DNA of 64,000 nt, taken from contig CAXXGC010000006.1 in NCBI GenBank assembly GCA_963667875.2, positions 186,001-250,000 of the forward strand, given 5' to 3'. Source of the DNA: JAEXOD01 sp963667875 (lineage in GTDB: Bacteria > Bacteroidota > Ignavibacteria > Ignavibacteriales > Melioribacteraceae). The notes below the pieces were generated by a model. The model did not search any database, had not been told where the DNA came from, and worked only from the letters and a program-made list of their open reading frames with translations. The translations under genes and the position numbers were made by a program. Shown here in pieces: positions 28,196-37,653 of this stretch. The first letter of the stretch is position 1. Each line of letters starts with the position of its first letter.

Positions 28196-28423
28196 TTAGT
28201 CAGCATCTTTTGTTTTTTCTTTGTTTACCGAATCATCTTGGTTAATTTTTATCTCTTCGTATTCTGCTTCAATCACATCTTCAGCTTTTATTTTATATTC
28301 TTTTTTTTCGGTCTTTTTTGTCTGTGTGAATGAATCGGTATTTTTTACATTTTTTTTGGGAAAGTAACTTTTAATTAATTTATAAAATAAATAAATTAAA
28401 ACTGCCCATATTAAAAATCTCAT
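28196..28423 (-). CDS. small single-helix membrane protein (DUF4834-like)
   Basis: 75 aa. One N-terminal transmembrane helix (~2-21) is followed by a lysine-rich linker and an acidic segment EDVIEAEYEEI. The combination resembles small Bacteroidota proteins annotated as DUF4834, of unknown function. It is only 3 bases from the deoxynucleoside kinase gene and 12 from the GT9 gene, and has no overlapping alternative, so it is probably expressed. Confidence 0.6.
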   Translation of the reverse strand: MRFLIWAVLIYLFYKLIKSYFPKKNVKNTDSFTQTKKTEKKEYKIKAEDVIEAEYEEIKINQDDSVNKEKTKDAD

Positions 28424-28426
28424 AAT

Positions 28427-29071
28427 TTAAAACCTCACTTGAGGATTAAAATATTCCATAAATCCCCTGTCTTCTCTAAAAATAGCATTACATAAATCAT
28501 CAAAATCTTTTTGATTATTAACAAAATCGATTTCATTTGTATTAACAATTAAAAGCGGTGTATTACTATACTTGAAAAAATAATTATTATATGCCTCGGA
28601 AAGTTCTGAAAGATATTCTTTTGCAATATGCTTTTCCATCCTTCTGCCGCGTTTTTTTATATTTGAAACCAATTTATCAACATTAGCCTGCAAATATACA
28701 ACTAAATCGGGTTTACGCATTTCTTTATTTAAAGAATTATATAATATATCGTATATATTAAATTCTTCATTGCTTAAATTGATAGCTGCAAAAATTCTAT
28801 CTTTATCAAAAACATAATCGGAAATAATATATTCATGAAACAATTCTTCATGATTGATAAATTGAAGTTGTTTAAATCTGTTTACTAAAAAAAACATTTG
28901 TGTTTGGAATGCAAATTTTTTCCGGTTATCATAAAATTTTTCTAAAAAAGGATTAATCTCAAATTCTTCTTTAATCAACCTTCCATTAAACTTTTCTGCA
29001 AGTTTTTTTGCCAAAGAGGTTTTACCGGCACCAATAACACCTTCAATACAAATATATTTTAGTTCAGACAA
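28427..29071 (-). CDS. deoxynucleoside kinase
   Basis: 214 aa. The P-loop EGVIGAGKTSLAKKLAEKF is at residues ~9-27, the DRIFA motif (the DRS-type catalytic element) at ~93-97 and the lid Arg-rich segment KKRGRRMEK at ~139-147. This is the deoxyguanosine/deoxyadenosine kinase family, which phosphorylates salvaged deoxynucleosides in the cytoplasm. Its start codon overlaps the end of folK by 13 bases. Confidence 0.88.
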   Translation of the reverse strand: MSELKYICIEGVIGAGKTSLAKKLAEKFNGRLIKEEFEINPFLEKFYDNRKKFAFQTQMFFLVNRFKQLQFINHEELFHEYIISDYVFDKDRIFAAINLSNEEFNIYDILYNSLNKEMRKPDLVVYLQANVDKLVSNIKKRGRRMEKHIAKEYLSELSEAYNNYFFKYSNTPLLIVNTNEIDFVNNQKDFDDLCNAIFREDRGFMEYFNPQVRF

Positions 29072-29580
29072 CTTAATTCCTCGTTTGTATTAATGTTTAA
29101 CTTTTTTATAATATACTTTTCTTCTAATCTTTCATACATCCATTTAATAGGTTCTTTATTAAGCGGACATACAAAATATTCAGCTATTTCAAGCATCGGG
29201 AAAATAAAAAAATCCCTTTTTGCAAATTCCTTATGCGGAATTGTCAAAATATCAGAATTTAAAACTACATTATTATAGAACAAAATGTCAATATCTATTT
29301 GTCTGGGACCCCACTTTTCTGATTTAATTCTGCCCATTTTTTGTTCTTTATCTTTACAAAACCTCAATAATTCGTATGGTTCATAATCAGTACTAATTTT
29401 ACAAACGCAATTATAAAAATTTTCCTGTTCGGTAAAACCATAAGCTTTTGTAACATAAACACTTGAAATATCTAAAACAGAAATTTTCGAGTCGGTTTTA
29501 ATCATTTTAAGTGCTTCATAGATATAATTTAGTTTATCACCAAGGTTTGAACCCAAGGCAAGGTAAACATTATTCACCAT
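29059..29580 (-). CDS. folK: 2-amino-4-hydroxy-6-hydroxymethyldihydropteridine pyrophosphokinase
   Basis: 173 aa from the internal ATG at 29580 (MVNNVYLALGSNLGD). The frame is open 11 codons further upstream, but that would bury the start deep in folB; the chosen start overlaps the folB stop by 11 bases. HPPK signatures are complete: ALGSNLGD at the N-terminus, GPRQIDIDILFYN near ~88-100 with metal-binding Asp residues, and IPHKEFAKRDFFIFPMLEIA. It transfers pyrophosphate to 6-hydroxymethyl-dihydropterin in folate synthesis and follows folB directly. Confidence 0.93.
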   Translation of the reverse strand: MVNNVYLALGSNLGDKLNYIYEALKMIKTDSKISVLDISSVYVTKAYGFTEQENFYNCVCKISTDYEPYELLRFCKDKEQKMGRIKSEKWGPRQIDIDILFYNNVVLNSDILTIPHKEFAKRDFFIFPMLEIAEYFVCPLNKEPIKWMYERLEEKYIIKKLNINTNEELSCLN

Positions 29581-29938
29581 TTTTTTTAATAACCTCGGCT
29601 TCAACATAATCAATTAAACCACCGGCAGGGACATTACTTTTTCTAACTCGAACAGCAATTTTAAATATTTTTGGATACTCTTTTAATAAACCATCAGCAA
29701 TTAATGTAGCAAGAGTTTCTATTAAATAATATTTTTTAGTATGCACAATATTATTAATTATATTATAAACATCGGCGTAATTTACTGTTTTTTTTAAGTC
29801 GTCATTTTTGGCTGCTTCCGAAAAATCGGTATATATATCAACATCCGCATCAAATTTACCGCCAATATTCTGCTCTTCTTTTAATACTCCATGATATGCA
29901 TAAAACCGTGCATTTTTTATTTTAATTATATTTTCCAT
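29570..29938 (-). CDS. folB: dihydroneopterin aldolase
   Basis: 122 aa, normal length. Motifs include KNARFYAYHGVLKEEQNIGGKFDADV at the N-terminus, VNYADVYNII near ~67-76 and LIETLATLIADGLL near ~86-99, all characteristic of FolB. It converts dihydroneopterin to 6-hydroxymethyl-dihydropterin. The start overlaps the end of the EamA transporter gene by 13 bases and its end overlaps folK, so the folate genes are translationally coupled. Confidence 0.92.
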   Translation of the reverse strand: MENIIKIKNARFYAYHGVLKEEQNIGGKFDADVDIYTDFSEAAKNDDLKKTVNYADVYNIINNIVHTKKYYLIETLATLIADGLLKEYPKIFKIAVRVRKSNVPAGGLIDYVEAEVIKKNGE

Positions 29939-30849
29939 TTAATAACTCGTTTTTCATATAAAATTGAAATCAATCCTTTTAAATTAGCAAATAATATTCC
30001 AATTAGCACTAAAGAACTTCCAATTAATTCACGAACTGTTAAAACCTCTCCTAAAATTAGCCAGCCCAAAATAACAGCTACAATTGGCGTAATAAACGCG
30101 GAAAGAGATAATAACACAACACTAATCCTTTTCATAAGCCAATAATAAGTCGAAAATGTAGCAATTGTGCCAAAAAGTGCTAAATAAACGATGCTAAAAA
30201 AAGCATTAAAATTAAAAACAAGTTTGCTTTTATCTTCAACCAATAAACCAAGTATAGTTAACACAATACCGGCAATAAATACCGGAACAAGATTCATTGA
30301 AACCGGATTTAATTTTTTACCATATTTTTTAATCATCACCGCAATCATTCCTTGAAGCATTGCACTTAATATTACAGCTATATATCCAAATATTTCTTTT
30401 CCAAAATCAATTTGCATACCATCCGAAAATATTACAATAATGCCAATAAACCCTAAAACAGATCCTATAATTTTATATTTATTAACATCTTCTTCTTCAA
30501 AAAATATTTTTGTAAAAATTATTACAAAAAATGGGTAAGCGGCAAATAAAATTGAGGCAAGTCCTGATGGAATGAAATCTTCTGCCCAATAAACCAAACC
30601 AAAAGGAACAACAAAGGAAAAAAACCCCATTGCAAAATAAAGTTTTAAGGATAATTTATCGGTTGCGACTTTTATATTTTTAATTTTAATAATAATGAAA
30701 AAAAACAAAGCTGCAGTCGAAAATCTTAATCCCGCCGATAAAAACGGTGTTAACGATTCCAAACCCATTTTTATAACAAGCCAGGTAGAACCCCAAAGGA
30801 CACAAATAAGCAAATATCCTAAAAATACTTTAAGTTTTTCGGAAATCAT
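29926..30849 (-). CDS. EamA/DMT-family transporter
   Basis: 307 aa with ten predicted transmembrane helices in two EamA repeats. It starts LKVFLGYLLICVLWGSTW, the usual first helix, and includes GLVYWAEDFIPSGLASIL and the second-half PIVAVILGWLILGEVLT. Drug/metabolite exporters of this kind move amino acids, nucleosides or other metabolites across the inner membrane; the substrate is not predictable. The start overlaps the stop of the PgeF-like gene by one base (TAATG). Confidence 0.88.
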   Translation of the reverse strand: MISEKLKVFLGYLLICVLWGSTWLVIKMGLESLTPFLSAGLRFSTAALFFFIIIKIKNIKVATDKLSLKLYFAMGFFSFVVPFGLVYWAEDFIPSGLASILFAAYPFFVIIFTKIFFEEEDVNKYKIIGSVLGFIGIIVIFSDGMQIDFGKEIFGYIAVILSAMLQGMIAVMIKKYGKKLNPVSMNLVPVFIAGIVLTILGLLVEDKSKLVFNFNAFFSIVYLALFGTIATFSTYYWLMKRISVVLLSLSAFITPIVAVILGWLILGEVLTVRELIGSSLVLIGILFANLKGLISILYEKRVIKWKI

Positions 30850-31586
30850 TAATTCTCCTTTAGTACAATTAAGCCAAACGCACGGCCGGAGTGTTTTCCA
30901 TCTCTTCTGTAGGAGTGTAAAAGATTTTTTTCTCTAAACGAACAAAGTGAAGAAACCTGAATATTTTCTCTTGGAATATCACAATTATATAACATATCCA
31001 AATTACATGATGTTATATCAATATAACTTTTACCATTATTATTAAATGCATATCTTTTATCAAACATACATAAAACATCTTCTTTCACTTCAAAATTTTC
31101 TTTGCTTATTGAAGGACCAACATAAACAAATAAATTATATGGTTCGGAATTAAATTTTTCTTTCATTAAAGATATTGTTTTAAACAATATCTGCTTTTGT
31201 GTACCTCGCCATCCGGAATGAACTCCTGCAATAACTTTATTTTTATTGTCATAAATAAATATATTTCCGCAATCGGCAGTTGAAATTACCAAACCAATAT
31301 TGGGTTTATTTGTTATTAAGGCATCACTTTCGCCAACAAAACCGGGTTTTTCTACAATTGTTACCGTATCAGTATGTTCTTGACGCTGCAAAGCAATTGA
31401 CGAAGGTAATAACCCAAAATGATTATAAAAGGCATTCCGGTTTTCTTCTACAGTTATATCATCATCGTCAACCGATTTGCTAGTATTAAAAAAATGAGGT
31501 GCTTTTCTATTTAGACCAATTTTTGTACTTAAACCAAAATTTATTTCTTTAAATTTGTTCAATAAAATACTTTTTAAAATTACCAT
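30849..31586 (-). CDS. PgeF/YfiH-type purine nucleoside phosphorylase/laccase-domain protein
   Basis: 245 aa. The family signatures are present: LQRQEHTDTV near residues 64-73, ADCGNIFIYD and AGVHSGWRGTQKQ near ~103-130, and SCNLDMLYNCDIP toward the C-terminus. The His and Cys residues (CG, HSGWRG) form the zinc site. Homologues were first annotated as polyphenol oxidase; members act as purine nucleoside phosphorylase/adenosine deaminase or edit the peptidoglycan peptide (PgeF). Cytoplasmic, no signal peptide. Confidence 0.85.
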   Translation of the reverse strand: MVILKSILLNKFKEINFGLSTKIGLNRKAPHFFNTSKSVDDDDITVEENRNAFYNHFGLLPSSIALQRQEHTDTVTIVEKPGFVGESDALITNKPNIGLVISTADCGNIFIYDNKNKVIAGVHSGWRGTQKQILFKTISLMKEKFNSEPYNLFVYVGPSISKENFEVKEDVLCMFDKRYAFNNNGKSYIDITSCNLDMLYNCDIPRENIQVSSLCSFREKNLLHSYRRDGKHSGRAFGLIVLKEN

Positions 31587-31619
31587 AATACCTATATATA
31601 TGTGTATAATAAGGAATGT

Positions 31620-32054
31620 TTATTTATTACTTTTTACTTTAAGCAGTTTTTCTTTAATATTTGCCATACTTTTTTTATCAATTAAAAACTGATTATTATT
31701 TTTAAAAATCAAATCGTTATAATTAATATTTAACGAATTATTAGGCATCCATTTATTAATATCAATAAGGGGGAAAAGATTAATCTGTTCATTATTTCCT
31801 TCTTGTATATAATTTGGATTTTGGAGTGTCGAATCGTTATAAATCTGTCGGTAATAATTTGTATAAAAATCATTAATTGTGGTACTGTCTTTTTTTACTT
31901 TCAAAAAGCTAATACCGTTATTAGTAAGCAAATATTCAGCACCACAATAATTAATAATTGCATAAGCTGTATCTCCTTTATTTATTTGATATCCGGTTTG
32001 GCCGCAAATTAATAAAGGGATAATTAATACTAATGTAAAAACAAATTTTATCAC
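31620..32054 (-). CDS. small exported protein of unknown function
   Basis: 144 aa. GTG start placed immediately after the upstream stop codon (TAAGTG). An N-terminal signal peptide of about 16 residues (FVFTLVLIIPLLICGQ) is clear, and the cysteine there could also be part of a lipobox-like sequence. The remainder is polar, Asn/Tyr-rich, with no family I recognise. No separate promoter is visible, so it is likely expressed with the PLP-enzyme gene upstream. Confidence 0.6.
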   Translation of the reverse strand: MIKFVFTLVLIIPLLICGQTGYQINKGDTAYAIINYCGAEYLLTNNGISFLKVKKDSTTINDFYTNYYRQIYNDSTLQNPNYIQEGNNEQINLFPLIDINKWMPNNSLNINYNDLIFKNNNQFLIDKKSMANIKEKLLKVKSNK

Positions 32055-33377
32055 TTAAATAATACTCAAAGATTTTTCTAAATCATTTATAATATCGTCA
32101 GGATTTTCCAACCCCATTGCTAAACGAATACCACCCGGATCTAATCCTTTTTCAAGCAATAACTCGGGTGGTACAACCGAATGAGTCATTGTAGCAGGAT
32201 GTTCAATTAATGTGCGTGTATGTCCTAAACTTACGGCAAGTGTCATTGTATATGCATTATCAGCAGCATAATTCATAAAGTTTTTACCATTTTCTTTCGA
32301 TTCGGCCGGATCCTTGCCTTCGAGGACAAAATATATCATACAGCCCGGTGCAAAGTTACCATCAAAATCCAACATTTGTCTTTTTGCTAATTCATAATAT
32401 TTGTAATTAGGTAAACCCGGATAATTTACAAATTTAATTTTTGGGTGATTACTTAAATATTCAGCAACTTTCATGGCTGAATCAATTTGTTTCTTTAATC
32501 TTAAAGCTAATGTTGGTAAACCATACGTTAATATAGCCCATGCACTTTTAGGATTTAATATACCGCCAAAATCTTTTCTATATAGCAATAATGAATTTCT
32601 AAAACATTTTTTACCAATTACGGCTCCACCCATATCGGCACCAAAACCGCCAATTCCTTTTGTTAACGAATAAACAACAAAATCAATTCCAAATTCAAGC
32701 GGCCTTTGGCAATAAGGAGTAGAAAAAGTGTTATCAACAACAACATAAATTTTTTCGTTAATATTTCTTTCTGCATTAATTTGTTTAACATAATCCGAAA
32801 CTGCTTTTAGGTCAATAATATCTAAATTTGGGTTGGCTGGAGTTTCAAAATAAATTACACGTGTATTTTTGCTTATAGCCTTTTTTAAGTTTTCTATATT
32901 AGTTAAATCAGCCGTTACGGTTTTAATATTATATCTTGTATACCAATTATTAAATAAAGATATTGTACATCCATACAAAGTCGGGTGTGTTATAATTTCA
33001 TCCCCTGTTTTTGTTAAAATACCTAATACCGCCGATATTGCAGCCATTCCTGATGCAAATGACACCGCAATTTCACCTCTTTCAACAAAAGCAAGGTTTT
33101 CCTCAAGCATATCCTTATTTGGTTCTCCAAGTCTGTCATATATAAATATTGGAGCTACATCATCTGTAAATGATTCCAGTTGGGCAAATTGAACAAAACC
33201 CTGGGCACCTCTTTCAACACTATCTAATCGAAATGTGGTTGAAGAAGAGATAGGAGCTGTTACGTGATGTGAATAATCCCATTTATTTGTAATATTTTTA
33301 CCATAAATTAAATGGGTATCCATAGAATATTTTGATTCGTTTTCATCGATATTAACAGATTTTTTTTCGTCCGCCAT
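32055..33377 (-). CDS. Cys/Met metabolism PLP-dependent enzyme (methionine gamma-lyase-like)
   Basis: 440 aa, slightly longer than the usual ~400 because of an extra polar N-terminal ~30 residues. Family motifs: YDRLGEPNKDMLEENLA, ASGMAAISAVLG, IYFETPANPNLDIID (Asp that contacts the pyridine nitrogen follows in VVDNTF), and SLTKGIGGFGADMGGAVIG with the PLP-binding lysine. The C-terminal GIRLAMGLENPDDIINDLE is typical. Members include methionine gamma-lyase, O-acetylhomoserine sulfhydrylase and cystathionine lyases. First gene of the 11-gene minus-strand run. Confidence 0.85.
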   Translation of the reverse strand: MADEKKSVNIDENESKYSMDTHLIYGKNITNKWDYSHHVTAPISSSTTFRLDSVERGAQGFVQFAQLESFTDDVAPIFIYDRLGEPNKDMLEENLAFVERGEIAVSFASGMAAISAVLGILTKTGDEIITHPTLYGCTISLFNNWYTRYNIKTVTADLTNIENLKKAISKNTRVIYFETPANPNLDIIDLKAVSDYVKQINAERNINEKIYVVVDNTFSTPYCQRPLEFGIDFVVYSLTKGIGGFGADMGGAVIGKKCFRNSLLLYRKDFGGILNPKSAWAILTYGLPTLALRLKKQIDSAMKVAEYLSNHPKIKFVNYPGLPNYKYYELAKRQMLDFDGNFAPGCMIYFVLEGKDPAESKENGKNFMNYAADNAYTMTLAVSLGHTRTLIEHPATMTHSVVPPELLLEKGLDPGGIRLAMGLENPDDIINDLEKSLSII

Positions 33378-33913
33378 TTTATCTCCAATTTATTAAACGT
33401 TTAACAAAGTTAATTAAAATAAAACTTCTTACCAAAAATTCAAAAGTTCATAAATTCACAAAAAATTATATAGAACTATCAAAATATTATAACTACAGCG
33501 CAAGTTTTGCAGCCAGTGTAAAATTGGGATTGATAATTTTTGTTTATCTTTTTCTTGCTCATATTCTATTAATTGATACTTGGGTTAAAACCCAATTTTC
33601 GTTTATTTCCATCACCGGCATAAATTCGGTTTACTAACCTTTAGGTTGGTGTTATATAAAGTCACAAAACTTGTTGCAAAAATGTATTTTATTGCAATAA
33701 AAGCACTTCGGAGAAGTGCAATGTTTGTAACCATGCGTAACACCACTAACTACCAGCACGGCAGAGCCGTGCCACCTTTGAACCTATAATTCCCCAATTT
33801 TCACACAACCTGTAAATGACTGGGCTGATAAATTAAAAGATTATTTAGCTAAAAAGATACTTTATTTTATAAGAACATAAATTTAACTGTGATAGAATTA
33901 AAAAATATATCTA
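33378..33913. other. 536-bp gene-free region with composite palindromic repeat
   Basis: It lies between two Cys/Met-enzyme genes on the same strand. It holds copy 2 of the composite palindromic element (33580-33811), flanked by unremarkable AT-rich sequence. I see no SAM riboswitch-like structure upstream of either gene. Confidence 0.75.
33580..33811 (-). repeat. composite palindromic element, copy 2 (inverted)
   Basis: Read on the minus strand it begins AGGTTGTGTGAAAATTGGGG like copy 1 at 18712. It holds palindromes GCACGGCAGAGCCGTGC (33756-33772), GCACTTCGGAGAAGTGC (33703-33719), a partly broken CCGGCATAAATTCGG (around 33614-33628) and TTGGGTTAAAACCCAA (33580-33595). Stem sequences are conserved relative to copy 1 while loop bases vary. 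Length is 232 bp against 224 bp. Confidence 0.85.
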
Positions 33914-35047
33914 TTACATCAACGCTTGATTAATATCTTCAATCAAATCTTCAACATCTTCAATACCAACACTCAGTCGTACTAAACTTTCGGTAATTCC
34001 AAGACTAGCTTTTAATTCTTTAGGCATACTTCCATGCGACATGGTATCGGAATGATTAACTAAACTTTCAACACCTGCCAAACTTTCTGCCAATTTAAAT
34101 ATTTTTAATTTTTTAAAGAAACTTTTTGTAATTTCTATATCACCCGTATCAAAAGAAATCATTCCGCCAAATCCGGTCATTTGTTTTAACGCAAGTTCGT
34201 ATTGGGGATGTGTTTTTAAGCCGGGATAAAAAACTTTTTTTACTTTTGGATGTGTTGTCAAAAATTCGGCAACTTTTATTGCGTTTTCGTTATGTTGTTT
34301 CATTCTTACAGCTAATGTTTTTGTAGAACGAAGCACTAAAAAACAATCAAACGGACTTGGTACAGCACCAATGCATTTTTGAACAAAATGTATTTTATCG
34401 TAAATTTCTTGATTGCTTGTTACAATCATACCGCCAATTATATCGCTATGACCATTTAAATATTTTGTAGTGCTGTGCAAAACAACATCAGCACCAAGCA
34501 GCAATGGTTTTTGGAAATATGGACTCATAAAAGTATTGTCAACAATAGATATTAAATTATGTTCCTTACATATTTTACATACTGCTTCAAGGTCTATTAA
34601 AGTAAGCATTGGGTTGGTTGGTGTTTCAATAAAAACAAATTTTGTATTTTCTTGAATATGTTTTAAAATATTATTGGGGTTTTCCATATCAACCCACGAA
34701 AAACTTACACCAAAACCTTTCAAAAAAACTTCAAATAATCTAAATGTACCGCCATATATATCTTTGGTAGCTATTACATGATCACCGGCTTTTAATAATC
34801 CCATTAAAGATTGTACTGCTGCAACACCTGAAGAAAAAGCAATTCCATATTTCCCTTTTTCAAGGCTTGCAATATTTTCCTCTAAAGCTTCTCGTGTTAA
34901 ATTATTTGTTCTTCCATAGTGATATCCTTTATTAACCCCAAGTTCTTCGTGAGCATAAGTAGAAGTCATATAAATTGGAGTAATTACTGCACCTGTTGCT
35001 AAGTCGGGTGCCTGACCAGCATGAATTGCGTCTGTTGAAAATCCCAT
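33914..35047 (-). CDS. cystathionine gamma-synthase/lyase-type PLP enzyme
   Basis: 377 aa, standard length. GFSTDAIHAGQAPDLATGA at the N-terminus, YHYGRTNNLTREALEENIA, SSGVAAVQSLMGLLKAGDHV, FIETPTNPMLTLID, VDNTFMSPYFQKPL, and HSTTKYLNGHSDIIGG with the PLP lysine are all present. The SLAGVESLVNHSDTMSHGSM C-terminal motif fits cystathionine gamma-synthase/gamma-lyase. It works in trans-sulfuration in the cytoplasm; direction (MetB or MccB) is not decided by sequence alone. Own transcription unit, separated from its paralogue at 32055 by the repeat region. Confidence 0.87.
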   Translation of the reverse strand: MGFSTDAIHAGQAPDLATGAVITPIYMTSTYAHEELGVNKGYHYGRTNNLTREALEENIASLEKGKYGIAFSSGVAAVQSLMGLLKAGDHVIATKDIYGGTFRLFEVFLKGFGVSFSWVDMENPNNILKHIQENTKFVFIETPTNPMLTLIDLEAVCKICKEHNLISIVDNTFMSPYFQKPLLLGADVVLHSTTKYLNGHSDIIGGMIVTSNQEIYDKIHFVQKCIGAVPSPFDCFLVLRSTKTLAVRMKQHNENAIKVAEFLTTHPKVKKVFYPGLKTHPQYELALKQMTGFGGMISFDTGDIEITKSFFKKLKIFKLAESLAGVESLVNHSDTMSHGSMPKELKASLGITESLVRLSVGIEDVEDLIEDINQALM

Positions 35048-35197
35048 CTTCTTAACCTAATCATATTAATAAAAAAAGTTTATCTTGTGTAGTTAAGCAA
35101 TTTTCCGTTAATTATCAATAACATGTAAAAATTATTCTTGTATGTTTAAAATATTTTTACGAATATAATTAATCAAAAATTAACTACTAAGAAAACC

Positions 35198-37066
35198 ATG
35201 AAAATAACACTTATTATCTTATTTGCAATGATTTTTATCAATTATTCCGCTCAAACTAATCAACAAAAAGAAAAAGAGATGCAAAAATCCGACAACAAAA
35301 ACGAAAATTTTGTACCCGAATGGGCTAAAAAGGTTGTTTGGTATCAAATATTTCCTGATCGTTTTAGAGATGGCGACAAAAATAATGAACCAACTCTTGA
35401 GTCTATTAGAGGTTCATACCCTCACGATTATGTTTCACCTTGGCAGTTACATCCATGGAATAGCGACTGGTACAAAATGCAGCCGCACGAAAAAGCTACC
35501 GGCAAAGATATTTGGTCTAATATACAAAGAAGACGTTACGGCGGCGATTTGCAAGGTATTATTGATAAATTAGATTATTTACAGGATCTTGGAATTACCG
35601 CAATTTATTTAAATCCAATTTTTACATCCCCTTCCCTGCATAAATATGACGGAGCCACTTATCATCATGTTGATCCATATTTTGGACCAAATCCCCAAAA
35701 AGATTTGGAAATGATTAAAACCGAAACTCCTCATGACCCAAAAACCTGGGTATGGACTGAAGCCGATAAATTGTTTTTAAAATTGGTTAAAGAAGTACAC
35801 AAACGGAACATGAAGATAATTATTGACGGTGTATTTAATCACTTGGGAATTAACTCGTGGCCGTTTAAGGATGTTGTGTTAAATCAGGAAAAATCGTTAT
35901 ATAAAGATTGGTTTAAAATTGTATCGTTTTATGATTCAACCAAAGGAACAAAATTTGAATATAAAGGCTGGTGGGGAGTTAAAGAACTTCCGGAACTAAA
36001 CCAGGACGAAAACGGAATAACCGCAGGCCCTAAAAAATATATTTTTGATATTACTAACAGATGGATGAATCCTAATAATGACGGCGATTTAAGTGCCGGA
36101 ATTGACGGCTGGCGTTTGGATGTTGCGTTTATGGTTAAACACAATTTTTGGAAAGACTGGCGCAAATGCGTAAAATCTATAAATCCAAATGCGTATTTAA
36201 CAGCCGAAATAATTGACAGCGTAAAAGCAAATGTACCCTATCTTGAAGGAGATGAATTTGATGCGGTTATGAATTACAATTTTGCTTTTTCCAGCACCGA
36301 ATATTTTATAAACAAAAACAATAAAATTAACACATCCAAATTTGATAAACAGCTTGAAGTTTTACGGAATGCATATCCAAGTTGTGTATCGTATGTGCAG
36401 CAAAATTTGTTTGACAGCCACGATACTAACAGATTGTTATCGCACATTGTAAATAATAATCTCGAAAAATTCCGTAATTGGGGCAAATATTTTGATCTTT
36501 CCAAAGGTAGTAATCCTAATTACGATACCCGCAAACCGGATGATGAAGAATACCATTTACAAAAACTTATGGCCATTTTTCAAATGACCTACCTTGGTGC
36601 GCCTATGGTTTATTATGGCGATGAAGTTGGTATGTGGGGCGCAAATGATCCTTGCTGCCGCAAACCGATGTTATGGGATGATATAACCTACGAAGACGAA
36701 ACAACAATGCCTGATCAAACTTTAAAACCGCAAGCCGATAAAGTAGAAATTAATTACGATGTTTTTAATCATTATAAAAAATTAATTGCTATTCGAAACA
36801 ATAATATAGCTTTGCAGCTTGGCACTTTTAAAACTGTTATTGTGGATAACAAAAATGGCATTTACGGTTTTATACGTGAATATAAAAACAATAAAGTTTT
36901 AGTTGTATTAAATAATTATTTTGGCGAAAATAATACTACAATTAATATAGATGGCGGCAACACTTGTTATGACGTTTTAAATGACGAACAATTAAACATT
37001 AAAGACGGCAAATTAAATATTAAAATCCCCGGCAAATGGGGTAAAATAATAATACTAAATAAATAA
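35198..37066 (+). CDS. exported alpha-amylase family (GH13) glycoside hydrolase
   Basis: 622 aa with a signal peptide (residues 1-19, ending NYSAQ). The GH13 conserved regions are intact: VFNHLG (region I), GIDGWRLDVAF with the nucleophile Asp near residue 308, LTAEIID with the acid/base Glu near 337, and NLFDSHDTNR with the third Asp near 408. The insertion pattern and WYQIFPDRFRDGD at the N-terminus resemble cyclomaltodextrinase/neopullulanase enzymes, without their extra N-terminal domain. It would hydrolyse alpha-glucans in the periplasm or outside the cell. The VOC gene follows by 10 bases. Confidence 0.9.
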   Translation: MKITLIILFAMIFINYSAQTNQQKEKEMQKSDNKNENFVPEWAKKVVWYQIFPDRFRDGDKNNEPTLESIRGSYPHDYVSPWQLHPWNSDWYKMQPHEKATGKDIWSNIQRRRYGGDLQGIIDKLDYLQDLGITAIYLNPIFTSPSLHKYDGATYHHVDPYFGPNPQKDLEMIKTETPHDPKTWVWTEADKLFLKLVKEVHKRNMKIIIDGVFNHLGINSWPFKDVVLNQEKSLYKDWFKIVSFYDSTKGTKFEYKGWWGVKELPELNQDENGITAGPKKYIFDITNRWMNPNNDGDLSAGIDGWRLDVAFMVKHNFWKDWRKCVKSINPNAYLTAEIIDSVKANVPYLEGDEFDAVMNYNFAFSSTEYFINKNNKINTSKFDKQLEVLRNAYPSCVSYVQQNLFDSHDTNRLLSHIVNNNLEKFRNWGKYFDLSKGSNPNYDTRKPDDEEYHLQKLMAIFQMTYLGAPMVYYGDEVGMWGANDPCCRKPMLWDDITYEDETTMPDQTLKPQADKVEINYDVFNHYKKLIAIRNNNIALQLGTFKTVIVDNKNGIYGFIREYKNNKVLVVLNNYFGENNTTINIDGGNTCYDVLNDEQLNIKDGKLNIKIPGKWGKIIILNK

Positions 37067-37076
37067 CGGAGTAGTT

Positions 37077-37445
37077 ATGAAAAACATTATAAATTGGTTC
37101 GAAATTCCCGCGGTAGATTTTGAAAGGGCTAAAAAGTTTTACGAAACTATATTAGCGTGTGAACTTTTTCCTTTTCCAATGGGCGAAGATTTAATGGCGT
37201 GTTTCCCTATGAAAGACGGTTCGGTTGGCGGAGCAATTGTTAAAGCCAAAGATTTTCCCCCATCATTAACCGGTATATTAATTTATTTAAATTGTGAAGA
37301 CGATTTAAGTCCCGTTTTAGCACGTATTGAACCCGCCGGCGGAAAGGTTGTATTACCAAGAACCCTAATTACCGAAGAAATTGGTTATTTTGCCCGTTTT
37401 ATAGATACCGAAGGTAATATGATGGCGTTACACTCGGCACATTAA
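37077..37445 (+). CDS. VOC family (glyoxalase-like) protein
   Basis: 122 aa. A single vicinal-oxygen-chelate repeat pair: NWFEIPAVDFERAKKFYETIL at the N-terminus and ARFIDTEGNMMALHSAH at the C-terminus, as in YdeI/PhnB-like VOC proteins. Many are metal-dependent dioxygenases, isomerases or antibiotic-binding proteins; the exact role is unknown. A good ribosome-binding site (GGAG) lies in the short gap after the GH13 gene, and a terminator follows. Confidence 0.85.
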   Translation: MKNIINWFEIPAVDFERAKKFYETILACELFPFPMGEDLMACFPMKDGSVGGAIVKAKDFPPSLTGILIYLNCEDDLSPVLARIEPAGGKVVLPRTLITEEIGYFARFIDTEGNMMALHSAH

Positions 37446-37478
37446 AATAACAGAAATATATAATTTTTATATGTTATT

Positions 37479-37505
37479 AAAGCCCGCCAATTGGCGGGTT
37501 TTTTA
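37479..37505 (+). terminator. intrinsic terminator
   Basis: AAAGCCCGCCAATTGGCGGG followed by a run of T. The GC-rich stem (CCCGCC/GGCGGG) and T-tract are a textbook rho-independent terminator ending the GH13-VOC unit. Confidence 0.9.
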
Positions 37506-37653
37506 TTGCATATTATTCGTTCTTTTTTATTTGTAACCACACTGAAAATTTATTAAACCAATTTGTTACATTTTTAAAAATTAATTAAGCTATATTATTA
37601 TTTAAGTGTTATTTTTGTTTAACTAAGTTTATTAAACAGGTAAAAATTGACAG

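Noticed and set aside
33378..33579. SAM or other riboswitch upstream of the Cys/Met enzyme gene
   Set aside because: The region is simple AT-rich sequence without the paired elements of a known sulfur-responsive riboswitch.
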